Shown here piece after piece: positions 44,318 through 53,062 of a stretch of 64,000 bases of DNA (the first letter of the stretch is position 1; every line of letters begins with the position of its first letter). A program made the translations under genes and the position numbers. The stretch covers positions 62,001 to 126,000 of the forward strand of contig NZ_FYDO01000015.1 of the NCBI RefSeq assembly GCF_900187615.1, given 5' to 3'. The notes under the pieces were generated by a model. The model was not told where the DNA came from and did no database searches. It saw only the letters and a list, made by a program, of their open reading frames with translations. The stretch comes from Pseudomonas sp. Irchel s3f7 (GTDB lineage Bacteria; Pseudomonadota; Gammaproteobacteria; Pseudomonadales; Pseudomonadaceae).

Positions 44318-44554
44318 GATCAGTTCGGCCCACATCGACAGCTCCCAGTTCAGTGTTGCCGAGACGTGGTTGAACGGAAACGGGAAGCGCTCCTGAATGT
44401 CGGCGAACCAGTTCTGGCCGTTGAGCTTCTCCAGGCCCGACTCGAAGAATTCCCAGGCGAGGAACACCCGCAAGGCCAGCGGCGCAATCCAGTCGCCGGC
44501 ACGGTCCAGGTTCAGGTGCAGGCCTTTGACGGCCGAGGAGATTGAGGTGTTCAT
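44318..44554 (-). pseudogene. Truncated DoxX-family membrane protein gene
   Basis: From ATG 44554, with a good AAGGGGACC ribosome site, 79 codons read as a DoxX N-terminal part: [44 protein letters not shown]. Intact relatives continue for 50-100 residues with further membrane helices. Here family similarity stops at AELI, 24 bases from the end of the convergent binding-protein gene, and the frame then runs antisense into it. The gene kept its start and lost its 3' end, marking a recombination or deletion junction. Confidence 0.7.
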
Positions 44555-44696
44555 GGGCGATGGTCCCCTTGAGTGAGTTGAACGTTTGGATCGGCGTGGC
44601 CAATCGACAGACGAATTCAATCAACGGGGTGTATCTGCGATGTGTCGTCGGTGCGGGGTTGTACACACTGTGATACTTCAAACACCGCTTATCCCT

Positions 44697-44782
44697 TGTA
44701 GGAGCAAGCTCGCTCGCGATGACAATGGACCAGATACTTCAATGTGGCTGACCTACCGCTATCGCGAGCAAGCTTGCTCCAC
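44697..44782. repeat. Inverted REP pair
   Basis: TGTAGGAGCAAGCTCGCTCG at 44697 and the inverse ATCGCGAGCAAGCTTGCTCC ending 44780 flank a spacer of about 40 bases. It lies in the gap 44555-44868 between the DoxX remnant and the ProA-like gene. Confidence 0.85.
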
Positions 44783-44868
44783 ACAAAAGCGCAACCACAA
44801 AGGGCCGTGACGCTCTCGCGCAATTGCTATACATTTTCCGGCCGCCCTCAGCATGGTGATACCGCTTC

Positions 44869-46371
44869 ATGTCTCTTGCGCTCGAACGTCTAGTCGCTGG
44901 CACGCCGATCCCTTTCGCCGGTAACCGTGTCACGGTTGTCAGCCCCGAACTGGCAGAACGCTTCCAGCCCGGTGATCACCTGCTGGTGGAGCAGGTCAGC
45001 GGTGAACTGTTGCTGATTCCGGTGGTGGACCAGCGAGCAGCAGCGGTCGCGATCGAACGTGCTGAAGCGGCATTCACGGCAATGTCCGCCGTTTCTGATC
45101 AGGCGATCAGCGCATTTTTCGATTTGTTTGCCCAGCGCCTGGAAACCCCTGAGTGCTGGGCCTTGATCGAGGCCGCGAACCTGGCCGACATCGAGCGGGC
45201 CAAGGCGCGCGGTCGTTCGACCACACGCCTCTTGGCCGATGAGCGCATGCGTCGCGACATGATTGCCGGGCTGCGCGCCTGGCGCGATGCTTCGGCCATG
45301 CGCGGCAAAGTGGTCAGTTGCGTCGAGCACGACGGCTGGAAGGTCGAGCAAGTGGTTTCGCCGCTGGGCATCGTCGCGTTTGTCTTCGAAGGTCGACCGA
45401 ACGTTTTCGCCGACGCCGCCGGCGTATTGCGCACCGGCAACACTGCCGTTTTGCGCATTGGCAGCGATGCGTTGGGCACTGCTCAGGCAATCGTCAGTCA
45501 CGCACTGAATCCAGCGTTGGCCGACGCCGGTTTGCCCAATGGCGCGGTGTCGTTGGTGGAAAGCGTCAATCATGCCGCCGGTTGGGCGATGTTCGCCGAC
45601 CGGCGCCTGTCGCTGGCCGTGGCCCGTGGTTCGGGCCGCGCAGTCAGTCAGTTGGGCAGCATCGCGCAGCAGGCAGGCACCGCTGTCAGCCTGCACGGCA
45701 CCGGTGGCGCCTGGCTGGTCGCCCATGCAGATGCGGATGCCCAGCGCTTCGCCAGCGTGGTACGCAACTCCCTGGACCGCAAAGTCTGCAACACCCTGAA
45801 CGTGTGCCTGATTCACCGTGATCGTGCTGCAGAGCTGGTCCCGCTGTTTCTCGATGCCCTGCAACAGGCAGGCAAGGCGCGGGGGCAGGGCTGCAAGTTG
45901 CACATCGTCGAGGGCAGCGAGGCGTACTTGCCGAGCGACTGGCAAGCGGCAACGGTGCAGGTGTATCGCGCCGAAGGCTACCAGACCGAAGCATTGGCCG
46001 AACCGCTGCCCGAAGATCAACTGGGGCGCGAGTGGGAATGGGAAGAAACCCCGGAAGTCAGCCTGAAAATCGTCGATGACCTGGACAGCGCCATCGCCTT
46101 GTTCAACCGCTACAGCCCGCAATTCACGGTGTCGCTCATCAGCGAAAGTGCCGAGGCTCAGGACCGTTTCTACAACGCGGTCAACGCGCCTTTTGTCGGC
46201 AACGGCATCACCCGCTGGGTTGACGGTCAGTACGCGCTGAACAAACCGGAACTGGGTCTTTCGAACTGGGAAAGCGGACGACTGTTTGCCCGCAGCGCGA
46301 TTCTCTCGGGCGATGGCGTGTTCACCATCCGTAGCCGCATGACCCAGGTCGACCTGGGCGTCAAACGCTGA
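44869..46371 (+). CDS. Glutamate-5-semialdehyde dehydrogenase-like (ProA-like) aldehyde dehydrogenase
   Basis: 500 residues, about 80 longer than ProA. ProA-like blocks: VVSPLGIVAFVFEGRPNVFADAAGVLRTGNTAVLRIGSDAL, and the catalytic cysteine in LDRKVCNTLNVCLI. An N-terminal extension (ERLVAGTPIPFAGNRVTVVSPELAERFQPGDHLLVEQ) is not found in housekeeping ProA. The middle AVSLHGTGGAWLVA and the C-terminal FNRYSPQFTVSLISES fit the ProA fold. It may reduce a gamma-glutamyl or similar acyl phosphate, but no kinase partner is adjacent and the substrate is unknown. It stands alone. Confidence 0.8.
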   Translation: MSLALERLVAGTPIPFAGNRVTVVSPELAERFQPGDHLLVEQVSGELLLIPVVDQRAAAVAIERAEAAFTAMSAVSDQAISAFFDLFAQRLETPECWALIEAANLADIERAKARGRSTTRLLADERMRRDMIAGLRAWRDASAMRGKVVSCVEHDGWKVEQVVSPLGIVAFVFEGRPNVFADAAGVLRTGNTAVLRIGSDALGTAQAIVSHALNPALADAGLPNGAVSLVESVNHAAGWAMFADRRLSLAVARGSGRAVSQLGSIAQQAGTAVSLHGTGGAWLVAHADADAQRFASVVRNSLDRKVCNTLNVCLIHRDRAAELVPLFLDALQQAGKARGQGCKLHIVEGSEAYLPSDWQAATVQVYRAEGYQTEALAEPLPEDQLGREWEWEETPEVSLKIVDDLDSAIALFNRYSPQFTVSLISESAEAQDRFYNAVNAPFVGNGITRWVDGQYALNKPELGLSNWESGRLFARSAILSGDGVFTIRSRMTQVDLGVKR

Positions 46372-46383
46372 AGCCTTCCTTCC

Positions 46384-46408
46384 AGCGACCGCCATCACGG
46401 CGGTCGCT
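46384..46408 (+). terminator. Hairpin terminator after the ProA-like gene
   Basis: AGCGACCGCC, loop ATCAC, GGCGGTCGCT: a perfect 10-bp stem 12 bases after the stop codon. The following T content is weak (GCGGTCTTG). Confidence 0.7.
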
Positions 46409-46421
46409 GCGGTCTTGATCA

Positions 46422-46628
46422 AGCAGCCTCAAACGCTCTGCCATACACGGCGCAAGTCGTCGGGTGCTCGGCCAGGGCCACGAAGCCACCCCCGGGATGC
46501 GGACTGTATGACGGCACGATGTTGCCGGCGTTGCGGATCACGAACAGCTCACCGGGTTCTTGCTGGGTCAGCAGCTCCGGCACGACGCGGCTGTCGGAAC
46601 AGGTGATGAACCGGGTGCCGGGGTGCTG
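46422..46628 (-). pseudogene. Remnant of beta-carbonic anhydrase gene
   Basis: A fragment reads [19 protein letters not shown], then [18 protein letters not shown] and SPHPGG, the zinc-site core (CSDSR with the first Cys ligand) of beta-carbonic anhydrases. The part before it is replaced by the REP array that begins at 46631. After PHPGG the frame departs from the family (expected VSASVEYAV), and the second zinc ligand pair (HSDC) is missing. About 45 residues of a 200-220-residue enzyme remain. Confidence 0.75.
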
Positions 46629-46630
46629 CG

Positions 46631-47173
46631 TGGGGAGCTGGCTTGCCAGCGATGAGGTCCACGAGATTGATGCAAAATTCAAAGCCGCCTTCGCCAGCAA
46701 GCCGGCTCCTACAGGGAATGTGGCGATCACAAAATCTTGCTCTTCGTAGGAGCTGGCTTGCCAGCGATGAGGTCCACGAGATTGACGCAAAATTCAAGGC
46801 CGCCTTCGCCAGCAAGCCGGCTCCTGCAGGGAATGTGGCGATCACAAAATCTTGCCCTTCGTAGGAGCTGGCTTGCCAGCGAAGAGGCCCGCGAGATTGA
46901 CGCAAAATTCAAAGCAGCCTTCGCCAGCAAGCCGGCTCCTACAGGGAATGTGGCGATCACAAAATCTTGCTCTTCGTAGGAGCTGGCTTGCCAGCGAAGA
47001 GGCCCGCGAGATTGTTGCAAAATTAAAGGCCGCCTTCGCCAGCAAGCCGGCTCCTACAGGGAATGTGGCGATCACAAAATCTTGCTCTTCGTAGGAGCTG
47101 GCTTGCCAGCGAAGAGGCCCGCGAGATTGACGCAAAATTCAAGGCCGCCTTCGCCAGCAAGCCGGTTCCTACA
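46631..47173. repeat. Tandem array of five REP-pair units, exact 115-bp period
   Basis: GGAGCTGGCTTGCCAGCG recurs at intervals of exactly 115 bases (reference base at 46636, 46751, 46866, 46981, 47096). Each unit contains this REP, a spacer (GCGAGATTGACGCAAAATTC...), the inverted REP GCCAGCAAGCCGGCTCCTAC, and a linker GGGAATGTGGCGATCACAAAATCTTG. REP class and spacer differ from the array at 35239. Copies vary at few positions. It abuts the carbonic anhydrase remnant and fills 46629-47180. Confidence 0.95.
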
Positions 47174-47189
47174 AGGACACGCAAGCATT

Positions 47190-47226
47190 AAAAAGGGCCT
47201 GCTCTTTATGGGAGCAGGCCCTTTTT
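47190..47226 (-). terminator. Intrinsic terminator of the 47243-47572 gene
   Basis: AAAAAGGGCCTGCTC, loop TTTATGG, GAGCAGGCCCTTTTT: a 10-bp GC-rich stem flanked by A- and T-runs, so it works in either direction. It lies 17 bases beyond the stop of the minus-strand gene. Confidence 0.9.
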
Positions 47227-47242
47227 GTGAATCAACTAATAA

Positions 47243-47572
47243 TTAATACAGCCGATCAATCACCCGAACTTCGTTCTGGTTCTGCATCGAATCCCATGCC
47301 TGTTTCAGCGTTTGCAGAACGCTGCCGATGAAGTCCTTGTCGGCCGCGGCTTTCTTGCCGACATAGCCTTGGCCGCGACGGTACATCTTCAGGCGGGCCA
47401 GCAGGTTCTGGTTGTTCTGGTCGAACTCGGCTTCATGGGCATGTGGCGACAGGCAGTCGATATGCACCTGGCCAGACTTGCTGATCCAGAGAATATGGTT
47501 GTCGTGGCTGTCTTTTTTAGCCGCAAACATACGAGCCAGTTCTTCGATAGTAGGTTGATTGTTCAGATTCAT
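47243..47572 (-). CDS. Small protein of unknown function
   Basis: 109 residues, soluble, mixed charge. N-terminal helix TIEELARMFAAKKDSHDNHILWISKSGQVHIDCL, then HAHEAEFDQNNQNLLARLKMYRRGQGYVG and a helical C-terminus FIGSVLQTLKQAWDSMQNQ. I do not recognise the family. Support for being a real gene: AAGGGG ribosome site before ATG 47572, coding-like composition, and a strong intrinsic terminator directly after it. Confidence 0.7.
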   Translation of the reverse strand: MNLNNQPTIEELARMFAAKKDSHDNHILWISKSGQVHIDCLSPHAHEAEFDQNNQNLLARLKMYRRGQGYVGKKAAADKDFIGSVLQTLKQAWDSMQNQNEVRVIDRLY

Positions 47573-48092
47573 AATAAAGCCCCTTGACCAATTGGTGATC
47601 TTTCAAAGTTGATTCGCTAATACAGGTAGCCCATCGGTTAGTTGATCCCTGGCACCGAAACCAGGACGTCGGCGTTCGACCGCCTTATCGGGCGGGGTCC
47701 TGCGTCTGTTGCATGTAGTCGTGTTGAATAACTGCTACGCAATAGCGTCACAACGAAGAGAAGCGGCGATACCTGGAAGTCACTGCCGACTTTTCAAGGG
47801 TCGGCCACAAGCTTCATGAGGATGGCTCGCCAAGTCTTCTCGCCCTTGTACTGGACGTTCAGGCCAGGTCAGCTTCTTCAATCTGCCTTGTGGGCAGCGT
47901 GTATCCGGGGAAAACAGCTCGGCGGTCAGACGAGCTTGCTCAAACGTGTTGCCTGTTCTCCCGATCGGGGAGACGTCTGCATCATGCAAGGGCAAATCGA
48001 AGGCGTCAACGGTTTTGTAGTGAATATTTTCAGGCACTACATATTGTCGGACAAAGCTGTTCGGAATTAGAAAAGGAGGCGCGGGAGTGCTG
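47573..48092. other. 520-base intergenic region, no gene supported
   Basis: Lower GC than its surroundings. An inverted repeat GACCGCC-TTATCG-GGCGGGGTC near 47677-47698 could fold. Several open frames of 75-120 codons exist, but none has a ribosome site, family similarity or protein-like composition. It probably carries the promoter of the 47243-47572 gene. Confidence 0.4.
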
Positions 48093-48596
48093 TCAGGGCG
48101 ATGGCAGCGGTGACTCAAATCGATAGAACGTGCAGGAATGGCCGTCAACCGTGAGCGAGTGTCGGGTGAATCCCGCGGCGCAGAGCGTGGGCATCACAGC
48201 GACCCAGAACAGCCGTGCTGGCTGATTTGCCTCGATGTGGAAAATCTGCCATTGACCGGGGAGGCGGCTCAAGAGGGTAGACACGACAAATCGCGCGACG
48301 CCCTGGCCACGAAAGCGTCGACTGACAAACAGATACCCGATGTTGTAGCGGGCGCCTTGCAAGTGGGTGTCTTCGTCCACGGTCACGAAACCGGCCAATT
48401 CTCCATTGACCTTGATCAGAAACGGCCGGGTCGCGGGTTTTCGCCAGTAGTCGGGCATGGGCAGGATACTGAAAAAGCCGGATTCGCCCAGTTTCAGCGG
48501 CAGCCATTCGCTGAAATCGTAGGTGTAGAACTGCATCAGGTTTTCGATGGTTTCAAGTTCATCGCGTTGAGCGACGTGCAATTCGATCGAAAGCAT
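48093..48596 (-). CDS. GNAT-family N-acetyltransferase
   Basis: 167 residues. Acetyl-CoA-binding motif A is visible as YLFVSRRFRGQGVARFVVSTLL (R/Q-x-x-G-x-G/A), preceded by ELAGFVTVDEDTH and followed by WQIFHIEANQPARLFW. The N-terminus (IELHVAQRDELETIENLMQFYTYDFSEW) is usual for the family. The substrate cannot be told. It is monocistronic. Confidence 0.85.
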   Translation of the reverse strand: MLSIELHVAQRDELETIENLMQFYTYDFSEWLPLKLGESGFFSILPMPDYWRKPATRPFLIKVNGELAGFVTVDEDTHLQGARYNIGYLFVSRRFRGQGVARFVVSTLLSRLPGQWQIFHIEANQPARLFWVAVMPTLCAAGFTRHSLTVDGHSCTFYRFESPLPSP

Positions 48597-48648
48597 CGGC
48601 TGGGTTTCCGTATGGCAGGCGTGTAGTGGCGTGCGCTACAGGATAATG

Positions 48649-49977
48649 TCAATTGGTGACCAACAGCTCCGGGCCAAGGTAGTCGTTGATCTGATTGATA
48701 TCATCGTCGCCCAGGCTGCCCACCGAAGAGGCCAGGCGCAAGCGCGACATCAGATAGCGTAACTTGGCTTCGAACAGATCGTGGCGCGCAACGAAGAGCA
48801 GTTCTTCGGCATTGAGCACGTCCGAGTTGGTGCTGGTGCCGCCTTCCAGGAAGCCCTTGCGTGACGATGCCAGTGAGCGCTCGTTGGACGCTACGGCCTT
48901 CTCTAGAGCGCGAATGCGTTTGGCGCCGCTCAGGATGCCTTGATACTCACGGGTGGTTCCCGTGATGACCTCCTGACGTGCGGCGTCAAGTTCATCCAGG
49001 GCTTTACTGCTATTGGCACTGGCCTGGCGTGTCAGCGCGCTGACGCCGCCACCGCTGTACAACGGGAAATTGACTTCCAGTCCGACTGAGCTGTAGTGGT
49101 TGCGTTGATTCAACTCGGAGAGTGATTGGCTCTCACCCGCGGTGTAGCCGGCGATGAAATCCAGGGTTGGCCAGTGACCCGCTTTGGCACGATTCACCTC
49201 TTCTTCGGCGAGGTTGCTGCTATGCCGGCGCGCAAGGATCGTCGGGCTATCGGTCTGGGCTTTGACCAACCAGTCCTGCAGGTTGCTCGGTAGCAGCGGT
49301 GGTGTCTCGAAGCTCGGGCGCAAGGTGGTCAGCGATTCGGGGGGTTCACCGATGTATTCCTCGAGCTGGCGGCGTGCATTGATCAGGTTGTCTTGCGCCT
49401 CGATCAGTTCGGCTTCGGCGAGGTCCCGGCGAGCGGCCGACTCGTCGATGTCGGTGATAGTGCCTGCCCCCAGTTCCATGCGCCGTTTCGCCGAGGCGAG
49501 TTGCTCGTCGAAGGCGGTCAGCTTGGACTTGGCCAGCGTGATGGTTTCGCTGGCCAGGAGCACATCGAAATAGCTTTCGGCCAGACGCACCGCGGCATCC
49601 TGGCTCTTGGCATCGAATACCGCGTTGCTGTAGTCGGCACGCTGCTGACCCTGACGGTATTCGGCCATTTTCTGTTTGTTGAACAGCGGCTGGCGCAGGC
49701 GCACGTTAGCGCCCTTGGAATCGTAGTCGAGATCTCGTTCGAATCCGCTCTGGCGTTGTGTGCCATTGACCTTGTGGTCGTAGGCTGTGGCATTGATCTG
49801 CGGTAGCAAACCAGCCTTGCCGATGGCGCGGTTCTCCTTGCCGGCTGCATTTTCATGTACGGCGGCCTGGTAGATGGGGCCCTGGAACTGCAACAGATCC
49901 CAGGCTTGTTTGAGGTCCATGGCGCTGACCGGAAGGCTCAGTCCAAGCAGGCAGATAAGCACGCAATGACGGTCCAT
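48649..49977 (-). CDS. Type I secretion outer membrane protein (TolC/AprF family)
   Basis: 442 residues with a signal peptide (HCVLICLLGLSLPVSA) and two outer-membrane efflux repeats: LPQINATAYDHKV, SYFDVLLASETITLAKSKLTAFDEQLASAKRRMELGAGTITDID and the second-half LNQRNHYSSVGLEVNFPLYSGGGVSALTRQA. It forms the outer-membrane channel of the secretion system with the two genes upstream. ATG 49977 has AAGGAAC before it and lies 1 base after the fusion protein's stop. Confidence 0.92.
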   Translation of the reverse strand: MDRHCVLICLLGLSLPVSAMDLKQAWDLLQFQGPIYQAAVHENAAGKENRAIGKAGLLPQINATAYDHKVNGTQRQSGFERDLDYDSKGANVRLRQPLFNKQKMAEYRQGQQRADYSNAVFDAKSQDAAVRLAESYFDVLLASETITLAKSKLTAFDEQLASAKRRMELGAGTITDIDESAARRDLAEAELIEAQDNLINARRQLEEYIGEPPESLTTLRPSFETPPLLPSNLQDWLVKAQTDSPTILARRHSSNLAEEEVNRAKAGHWPTLDFIAGYTAGESQSLSELNQRNHYSSVGLEVNFPLYSGGGVSALTRQASANSSKALDELDAARQEVITGTTREYQGILSGAKRIRALEKAVASNERSLASSRKGFLEGGTSTNSDVLNAEELLFVARHDLFEAKLRYLMSRLRLASSVGSLGDDDINQINDYLGPELLVTN

Positions 49978-49978
49978 T

Positions 49979-51319
49979 TCATTGTTCCTTGAAGGAGCTG
50001 TTGACGCGATCAAGCATTGGTTTAAGTAGATAGCTCATCATGCTGCGCTCGCCGGTCTTGATGGTGACGCTGGCGGGCATGCCGGGGCGGATGTGATTGG
50101 TGCCAAGCAGGCTCATGCCATCAGGGGTGACTTCCACCTGAGCCAGATAGAACGGTTGTTTGCTTTCCTCGTCGACCAGGCGGTCGGCGGAGACGGTCAT
50201 CACGCGGCCGGGAATATTGGGTGTCTTGGTATGGTTGAAGGCCGGGAAGGTAATGTCCACGGGCAGGCCGGGGACCATCTTGTCGATGGCCTGCACGGGA
50301 ATCATTGCGTCGACCTGCAGGGGTTCATTAGTCGGGACGATCTCCATGATCTTGAAACCGGGCTGAATGATCCCGCCGACGGTGGCGACGCTCAGGGCCT
50401 GGACCATGCCATCGATCGGCGAGCGAATCACCGTGTGGGTCACTTCATAGTCCAGCGCGCGCAAGCGGTCGGCCAGGGTGGTGTTTTCCTTGGCGGTGTC
50501 GGTCAGCTGCGATTCGACTTCCTTCAGATAATCGTGCTGGCGCTGCAGGATGCGCAGCTTGATTTCGGTGGTCTGGCTACGCACGCGAGCGATGTTGTTG
50601 AGGTTCTCGGCCTGACCGGCGGAGAGTTCGGCATTGTTGCGTTCCAGCTCGAGCAAACGGTTACGCGGCACATAGCCTTCGGCCGCCAGCACGCGGGTGC
50701 CTTGCAATTCCTGGTTGAGGAAGTTGATCTGCGAGGCGCGAGCACCATAGACCTGCTGCAAGCCCTTGAGCTGCACCGCCGACGCCGCGAGGTTTTCCTG
50801 CAGGATGCTGATTTCGCCAGCGAGGCCGGCGCGCCGGGTGTCCAGCAGGCGTTGTTGCAAGTCCATGGCAGCCACCAGGCGAGGGTCGGCGTCGAAGCGC
50901 TTGAGCAGCATGGGGTCGTAACTCACGACGTCGCGGTTGTCCCGTTCGGCTTCCAGGCGATTTTCCACGGTCTTGCTGACGATGTACTGGGCACTCACCG
51001 CACCCTGTTCTGCCAGGGCGCGTAATGAGTCGAGGCGAACCACCTCTTGGCCTTTTTTCACCATCTCGCCTTCGCGAACGAGAATGGCCTCCACGGTACC
51101 GCCGCTCAGGTGTTGCACGGTTTTGCGATTGCTGGTGACTTTGACCGTGCCTGTCGCCACCACGCCTGCATCCAGCGGCGCCAGCCAGGACCACAGAAGA
51201 AAGCCGCCGAAGCCGGCAATCACCAGCCACAGGCCCCACCGCGCGGGTTTAGCGACGTCCAGATCGATCAAGCTCTTGGGGTCGCTTTGAATGATCTCGG
51301 TGCTTTGACTCATTTGCAT
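49979..51319 (-). CDS. Type I secretion membrane fusion protein (HlyD/AprE family)
   Basis: 446 residues. One N-terminal membrane helix (WGLWLVIAGFGGFLLWSWLAPLDAGVVATGTV), a lipoyl/barrel start VQHLSGGTVEAILVREGEMVKKGQEVVRLDS, a long coiled coil (about 110-290), and the returning VIRSPIDGMVQALSVATVGGIIQPG. It bridges the inner-membrane transporter and the outer channel. It overlaps neither neighbour but is spaced 6 bases from the transporter gene. Starts at residue 1 or Met3 are both possible. Confidence 0.93.
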   Translation of the reverse strand: MQMSQSTEIIQSDPKSLIDLDVAKPARWGLWLVIAGFGGFLLWSWLAPLDAGVVATGTVKVTSNRKTVQHLSGGTVEAILVREGEMVKKGQEVVRLDSLRALAEQGAVSAQYIVSKTVENRLEAERDNRDVVSYDPMLLKRFDADPRLVAAMDLQQRLLDTRRAGLAGEISILQENLAASAVQLKGLQQVYGARASQINFLNQELQGTRVLAAEGYVPRNRLLELERNNAELSAGQAENLNNIARVRSQTTEIKLRILQRQHDYLKEVESQLTDTAKENTTLADRLRALDYEVTHTVIRSPIDGMVQALSVATVGGIIQPGFKIMEIVPTNEPLQVDAMIPVQAIDKMVPGLPVDITFPAFNHTKTPNIPGRVMTVSADRLVDEESKQPFYLAQVEVTPDGMSLLGTNHIRPGMPASVTIKTGERSMMSYLLKPMLDRVNSSFKEQ

Positions 51320-51325
51320 GATTGG

Positions 51326-53062
51326 TCACTCCCGTGCTTTGACGGAGGCCAGCGGAGTCGGTGCGCCTGTGGGTATCACACTGGCCTTGCGCAGCGCAGT
51401 GAATACTTCGTCGCGGGTGCCGAGCATCTGCACGGCGCCGTCGCGCAGCATCAGCATCTTGTCGACGGCACAGAGCACGTTGGGTCGGTGGGAAATCAGA
51501 ATGAGGGTGGCGCCGCGATTCTTGAGTTCGGCCAGCGCATCGATCAAGGCTTTTTCGCCGACGTCGTCGAGGTTGGCGTTCGGCTCATCCAGCACGATCA
51601 GATTGGGTTCGCCATACAGCGCGCGGGCCAAGGCGATACGTTGCTTCTGGCCGCCGGAAAGCGGGCTGCCATCGGTGCTCAGGCGGGTGTCATAACCTTG
51701 CGGGAAACGCAGGATCATCTCGTGTACGCCAGCGCTCCTGGCGGCGCGAATGACGGCTTCGCTGTCCACTTCGCCAAAGCGCGCAATGTTGTCGGCGATG
51801 CTGCCTTCGAACAGTTCCACGTCTTGTGGCAGGTAGCCGATCCAGGGACCCAGTTCGCTCTTGTTCCAGGTGTACATGTCCGCACCGTCCAGGCGCACTT
51901 TGCCAGCCTGTGACGGCCAGACGCCAACCAGCAGGCGGGCGAGGGTGGATTTGCCGGAGGCGGATGGACCGATAATGCCAAGGCTTTCGCCGGGGACAAG
52001 GCTGAAGCTCACTCCGCGCAATATCGTATTGTTGGTCCCGGGCGCGCAGGCATACACATTTTCTACCGCCAGCATGCCCAGTGGTCGCTGCAGCGACATG
52101 CTCGGTACTCTGCGTGGATAGTCATGCAGCATTTCGTTGAGCCTGGCCCAGGCCGTACGGCAGCCGATCAGTTGCTTCCACGAGGCGATGACTTGTTCCA
52201 CCGGACTCAGTGCGCGGCCGGTGAGGATCGAGCAGGCAATCATCATCCCGGGCGTGATCTTGCCGTCGATCGCCAGCAGTGCGCCGGCGCCGAGGATCAG
52301 CGACTGCAACGTGATTCGTACGAAGCGCCCGGTGCCGCTGATCACGGCGGCACGGTCGGAGGCCAGGGTCTGCATTTCCAGAACGCGCAAATGGCTTTGG
52401 TACCAGCGCTTGCTGATGGATGGCAGCATGCCCATGGCCTCGATAACCTCGGCATTGCGCAGGTTGTTGTTGGCGTATTGGGCGGAGGAGAGGGAGGCCT
52501 GATTGGCCTCGGCCAGGGGCTTCTGCGTCGCCTTCTCGGTGAGAAAAGCCAAGGCCACCAGAATCAGTGAGCCGATCAGCGTGAGCAGTCCGAGGATCGG
52601 GTGGATCAGATAGGCGACCAGCAGGTAGATCGGCGTCCACGGCGCATCGAAGAAAGCGAACAGGCCATTGCCGGTGAGGAACTGGCGAACCTGCGCGAGA
52701 TCTTGCAGGGCCTGGGCCGGGTTGCCTCCGGCGCGGCTCAGGTTTCGCTCGAACGCAGCGGTGAAGATTCGCCGGTTGAGGTCCATGTCGAGGCAGTTGC
52801 CGACCCGGATCAGCAGGCGGGTTCGGATCATTTCCAGTGTGGACATCAACAGGAACAGGCCCACCACCAGAACGGTCAGCATCGTCAATGTTGTGACATT
52901 TCCACTGACCAAGGCTCGGTCATAGACCTGAAGCATGTACACGGCTGGCGTCAACATCATGATGTTGATGACGCCGCTGAAGCCCGCCAGTGAGTAAAAG
53001 CTACGGCGCAGACGAAAGAGTGCGTCAGCCAGTTCGGAGCGGGTGCTCGACGGCTTATGCAT
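51326..53062 (-). CDS. Type I secretion ABC transporter (AprD/PrtD family)
   Basis: 578 residues: membrane domain with six helices, then a nucleotide-binding domain with Walker A IIGPSASGKSTLARLL, signature SPLSGGQKQRIALARAL and Walker B LIVLDEPNANLDD. It lacks the C39 peptidase domain, as expected for transporters that export RTX proteins, proteases or lipases without a leader peptide. First gene of the three-gene export operon, GGGAGG ribosome site. No RTX or serralysin-type substrate gene is in the window next to it. Confidence 0.93.
   Translation of the reverse strand: MHKPSSTRSELADALFRLRRSFYSLAGFSGVINIMMLTPAVYMLQVYDRALVSGNVTTLTMLTVLVVGLFLLMSTLEMIRTRLLIRVGNCLDMDLNRRIFTAAFERNLSRAGGNPAQALQDLAQVRQFLTGNGLFAFFDAPWTPIYLLVAYLIHPILGLLTLIGSLILVALAFLTEKATQKPLAEANQASLSSAQYANNNLRNAEVIEAMGMLPSISKRWYQSHLRVLEMQTLASDRAAVISGTGRFVRITLQSLILGAGALLAIDGKITPGMMIACSILTGRALSPVEQVIASWKQLIGCRTAWARLNEMLHDYPRRVPSMSLQRPLGMLAVENVYACAPGTNNTILRGVSFSLVPGESLGIIGPSASGKSTLARLLVGVWPSQAGKVRLDGADMYTWNKSELGPWIGYLPQDVELFEGSIADNIARFGEVDSEAVIRAARSAGVHEMILRFPQGYDTRLSTDGSPLSGGQKQRIALARALYGEPNLIVLDEPNANLDDVGEKALIDALAELKNRGATLILISHRPNVLCAVDKMLMLRDGAVQMLGTRDEVFTALRKASVIPTGAPTPLASVKARE

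Noticed and set aside
46631-47173. Second regular array considered as CRISPR or coding repeat protein
   Set aside because: The spacers are identical copies, the period is 115 bp (not a multiple of three), and REP cores explain the repeats. Frames across it are by-products.
47780-48148. A 122-codon minus-strand frame in the gap after the 47243-47572 gene
   Set aside because: No ribosome site or family, and it overlaps the end of the acetyltransferase gene in another frame.
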